NCBI GenBank assembly: GCA_024277475.1
Contig: JAJRVC010000369.1
Span: 1 to 30,667, forward strand
Length of the DNA stretch: 30,667 nucleotides
Reading direction: 5' to 3'
Source of the DNA: Deltaproteobacteria bacterium
Lineage (GTDB): Bacteria > Desulfobacterota > Desulfobacteria > Desulfobacterales > JAFDCJ01
Below are positions 28,815 through 30,667 of the stretch, piece by piece. A program made the position numbers and the translations under genes. The notes below the pieces were generated by a model that was not told the origin of the DNA, did not search any database, and was given only the letters and a program-made list of their open reading frames with translations. Positions within the stretch are counted from its first letter, which is position 1; each line of letters opens with the position of its first letter.

Positions 28815-30667
28815 ATGACGACACGACGGGTTCTCATATTTGCACCCTTGATACTGGCCCTGATCCTGGTACAGGCGTATTTCTGGGTACCTACCTATGA
28901 TCAACAGGCCAGGGGCAACCCCGACCGTCTCCATGAATACATTAACGGATCCATCGGCGATGCCACTATTTTAAACCCGATTCTTTCAGCGGAGTCTGCC
29001 AGCAGTGAAATAGAATCCAAAGTATTCGAGGGACTCATTGATCGGGATGAAAATTTGCGGTTCAGGGGACGATTGGCAACTTCCTGGAAAATTTATGAAG
29101 AAGCATACTTCTTTGTCAATGAATCAGCGGTAATACCGAACAGGGGCCATCTGGATGTCCAAACACTTATCGATTTTCTTCAAGATGCCGGAAAAAAAGA
29201 CACCCTGACTCCTTTAAAACTCAAAAAAACCCTGGCTAATATTAAAAAAATATCTGTTATTGATTCAGCAGACTTTACGATCATCAGGCAGATTCAAGAT
29301 CCCAAGGACAGCCGGAACAAAAGGGATGTCAAAATTAATGTGTCCGCACCCCCCAGAGTCAAACTGCTCCTGGATCAGGTAGATCAGGATCTTTTTGACA
29401 ATCTCGCCCAACTATTGGGCAAAAATTATTTTAAAACTTTTGAGGGCAAGAGATATCTGACCGTACTTCCCCGAATTGATAAGGATCAACTGGCTGCCCT
29501 GGCCGATGAACTGCTTCCGGCGGTTGAACACAACCCCGTAATCGATTTTTATCTGCGACCGAACGTCACTTTTCACGACGGCCACAAATTTGATGCCCAC
29601 GACGTCAAATTTACCTATGAAGCAATTTTGAATCCTGCTAACCTTTCGCCTCGCATATCGGATTATGAGCCGGTAAAATCCGTTGAAGCGATCGATCCGC
29701 TCACGGTCCGCATTGTCTACAAGAGGCTTTACTCACCGGCAATCGGAACCTGGGCCATGGGAATCTTACCCGAACACCTGCTCAACGCCGAAGCACTCAA
29801 AAAAGAAGCGTTGCGCCGCGGCATGGATCCGGCAACATTTTCCATGCGACAGAGCTCATTTAACCGTAATCCCATCGGGTGCGGGCCATTTGCATTTCGT
29901 GAATGGAAATCTGATCAGTATATCATCCTGAACCGCTTCGACGACTACTGGGAGGGGCCACCCAACTATAAAAAATATGTATTTAGGGTCATACCCGATC
30001 TTTTGACCCAGGAAATGGAATTTTACGCCGGAACCCTTGACAGCTACGGTGTTCAGCCCCATCAGGTGAAGCGTTTTAAGGCGGATCCCCGTTTTCAGAG
30101 CTTTTCCGGAACCTCCTTCGGCTACACATACATCGGCTACAACATGCGCCGTGAGCCTTTCAATGACCGGCGGGTGCGCCGGGCGTTAAGCATGGCAATC
30201 GATGCCAACAAAATTATCCGGTATGTGCTCTATAACCAGGGCGAGCGTATCACCGGCCCTTTTGTTAAACAAACCGATTATTATAATCATGATATCAAAC
30301 CGATACCCTATGACCCCCAGGGAGCTTTAAAACTGCTGGCTGAGGCCGGCTGGAAACGCAACCAGGAGGGCTGGCTTGAAAAAAACGGACAGCGGTTTCA
30401 GTTTACCCTCATAACCAACAGCGGCAATGACATCCGCAGGGCAATTCTGGCTATTGCCCAGGATGCCTGGAAACAGATCGGTATTGATATTCGTACGGAC
30501 CTTCTGGAGTGGTCGGTGTTTATCCAGGAACGGGTCAATAAGCTGGATTTTGATGCGCTGGTGCTGGGCTGGTCCATGGGAATTGACCCGGACTTATATC
30601 AGATCTGGCATTCGAGCCAAACAGGTCCGCACCAGCTTAATTTTGTCGGCTTTAAACACCAAAAAGC
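28815..30667 (+). CDS. ABC transporter solute-binding protein, family 5 (partial, right edge)
   Basis: The frame is open to the window edge (617 codons seen). A single N-terminal hydrophobic segment (VLIFAPLILALILVQAY) has no lipobox Cys, so it is a signal or anchor rather than a lipoprotein signal. The mature part has the peptide-binding SBP_bac_5 pattern: GDATILNPILSAESASSEIE, ESKVFEGLIDRDE, NVTFHDGHKFDAHDVKFTYE, NPIGCGPFAFREWK, FNDRRVRRALSMAIDANKII and DALVLGWSMGIDPD. Such proteins deliver oligopeptides or related solutes to an inner-membrane ABC importer. Between the first and second motifs is an insert of about 130 residues (about 95-225) not typical of OppA/DppA. The permease and ATPase genes would lie beyond the window. 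Confidence 0.85.
   Translation, partial: MTTRRVLIFAPLILALILVQAYFWVPTYDQQARGNPDRLHEYINGSIGDATILNPILSAESASSEIESKVFEGLIDRDENLRFRGRLATSWKIYEEAYFFVNESAVIPNRGHLDVQTLIDFLQDAGKKDTLTPLKLKKTLANIKKISVIDSADFTIIRQIQDPKDSRNKRDVKINVSAPPRVKLLLDQVDQDLFDNLAQLLGKNYFKTFEGKRYLTVLPRIDKDQLAALADELLPAVEHNPVIDFYLRPNVTFHDGHKFDAHDVKFTYEAILNPANLSPRISDYEPVKSVEAIDPLTVRIVYKRLYSPAIGTWAMGILPEHLLNAEALKKEALRRGMDPATFSMRQSSFNRNPIGCGPFAFREWKSDQYIILNRFDDYWEGPPNYKKYVFRVIPDLLTQEMEFYAGTLDSYGVQPHQVKRFKADPRFQSFSGTSFGYTYIGYNMRREPFNDRRVRRALSMAIDANKIIRYVLYNQGERITGPFVKQTDYYNHDIKPIPYDPQGALKLLAEAGWKRNQEGWLEKNGQRFQFTLITNSGNDIRRAILAIAQDAWKQIGIDIRTDLLEWSVFIQERVNKLDFDALVLGWSMGIDPDLYQIWHSSQTGPHQLNFVGFKHQK

Overview
The window looks like a chromosomal segment of a strictly anaerobic Desulfobacterota bacterium, probably a sulfate reducer of the Desulfobacterales or Desulfatiglandales type. 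No marker gene is present, so this rests on gene content: BadF/BadG/HgdC-type ATP-dependent activases, a NuoG/GltD-like iron-sulfur flavoprotein, maturation factors for selenium-dependent molybdenum hydroxylases, a DsrE-like protein, and many degenerate heptanucleotide repeats between genes.

Layout. 1-2.7 kb: the C-terminal end of an IS4-type transposase, decayed sequence with repeat arrays, an HgdC-type activase (-), a DUF2080-like transposon-associated protein and a GNAT acetyltransferase. 2.9-4.5 kb: an unusual membrane sensor with a Cache domain joined to a Schlafen-type AlbA_2 domain. 4.6-11.6 kb (all -): a redox block, read right to left as a DUF6125-like protein, an unrecognised protein, a BadG/BcrD-like ATPase, a BzdQ/BcrA-like ATPase, an 839-residue Fe-S/FAD oxidoreductase with a GIY-YIG-like tail, and a dihydroorotate-dehydrogenase-like flavoprotein. 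The likely logic is NAD(P)H to Fe-S flavoprotein to ferredoxin to ATP-driven activases to a benzoyl-CoA-reductase or 2-hydroxyacyl-CoA-dehydratase-like enzyme, but the catalytic subunits are not in the window.

12.1-16.5 kb (+): a SAM methyltransferase resembling those called extracellular-factor (3-hydroxypalmitate methyl ester, PhcB-like) synthases, then 1 kb without a gene holding a near-consensus sigma-54 promoter, an 18-bp perfect palindrome upstream of it and a large inverted-repeat element, then a six-TM hybrid histidine kinase. This is the best candidate for an undescribed signalling system. 16.6-22.1 kb: MFS transporter, YqeC, YqeB and a transglutaminase-like protein (all -), then a DsrE-like protein and a MocA-type cytidylyltransferase (+). 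YqeB, YqeC and MocA are the selenium-dependent molybdenum hydroxylase maturation set, without the hydroxylase.

22.1-25.8 kb (-): a VOC/methylmalonyl-CoA epimerase-like protein, a phenylacetate-CoA-ligase-like enzyme and a hydantoinase-B/acetone-carboxylase-like subunit, with no HyuA partner. 26.1-30.7 kb: a small one-TM protein, an HD-GYP phosphodiesterase, a double-TM2 protein (-), and an ABC peptide-type solute-binding protein that runs off the right edge. Several dispersed intergenic repeats recur across the window, and some supply the stop codons of neighbouring genes. No tRNA, rRNA or CRISPR array was seen.
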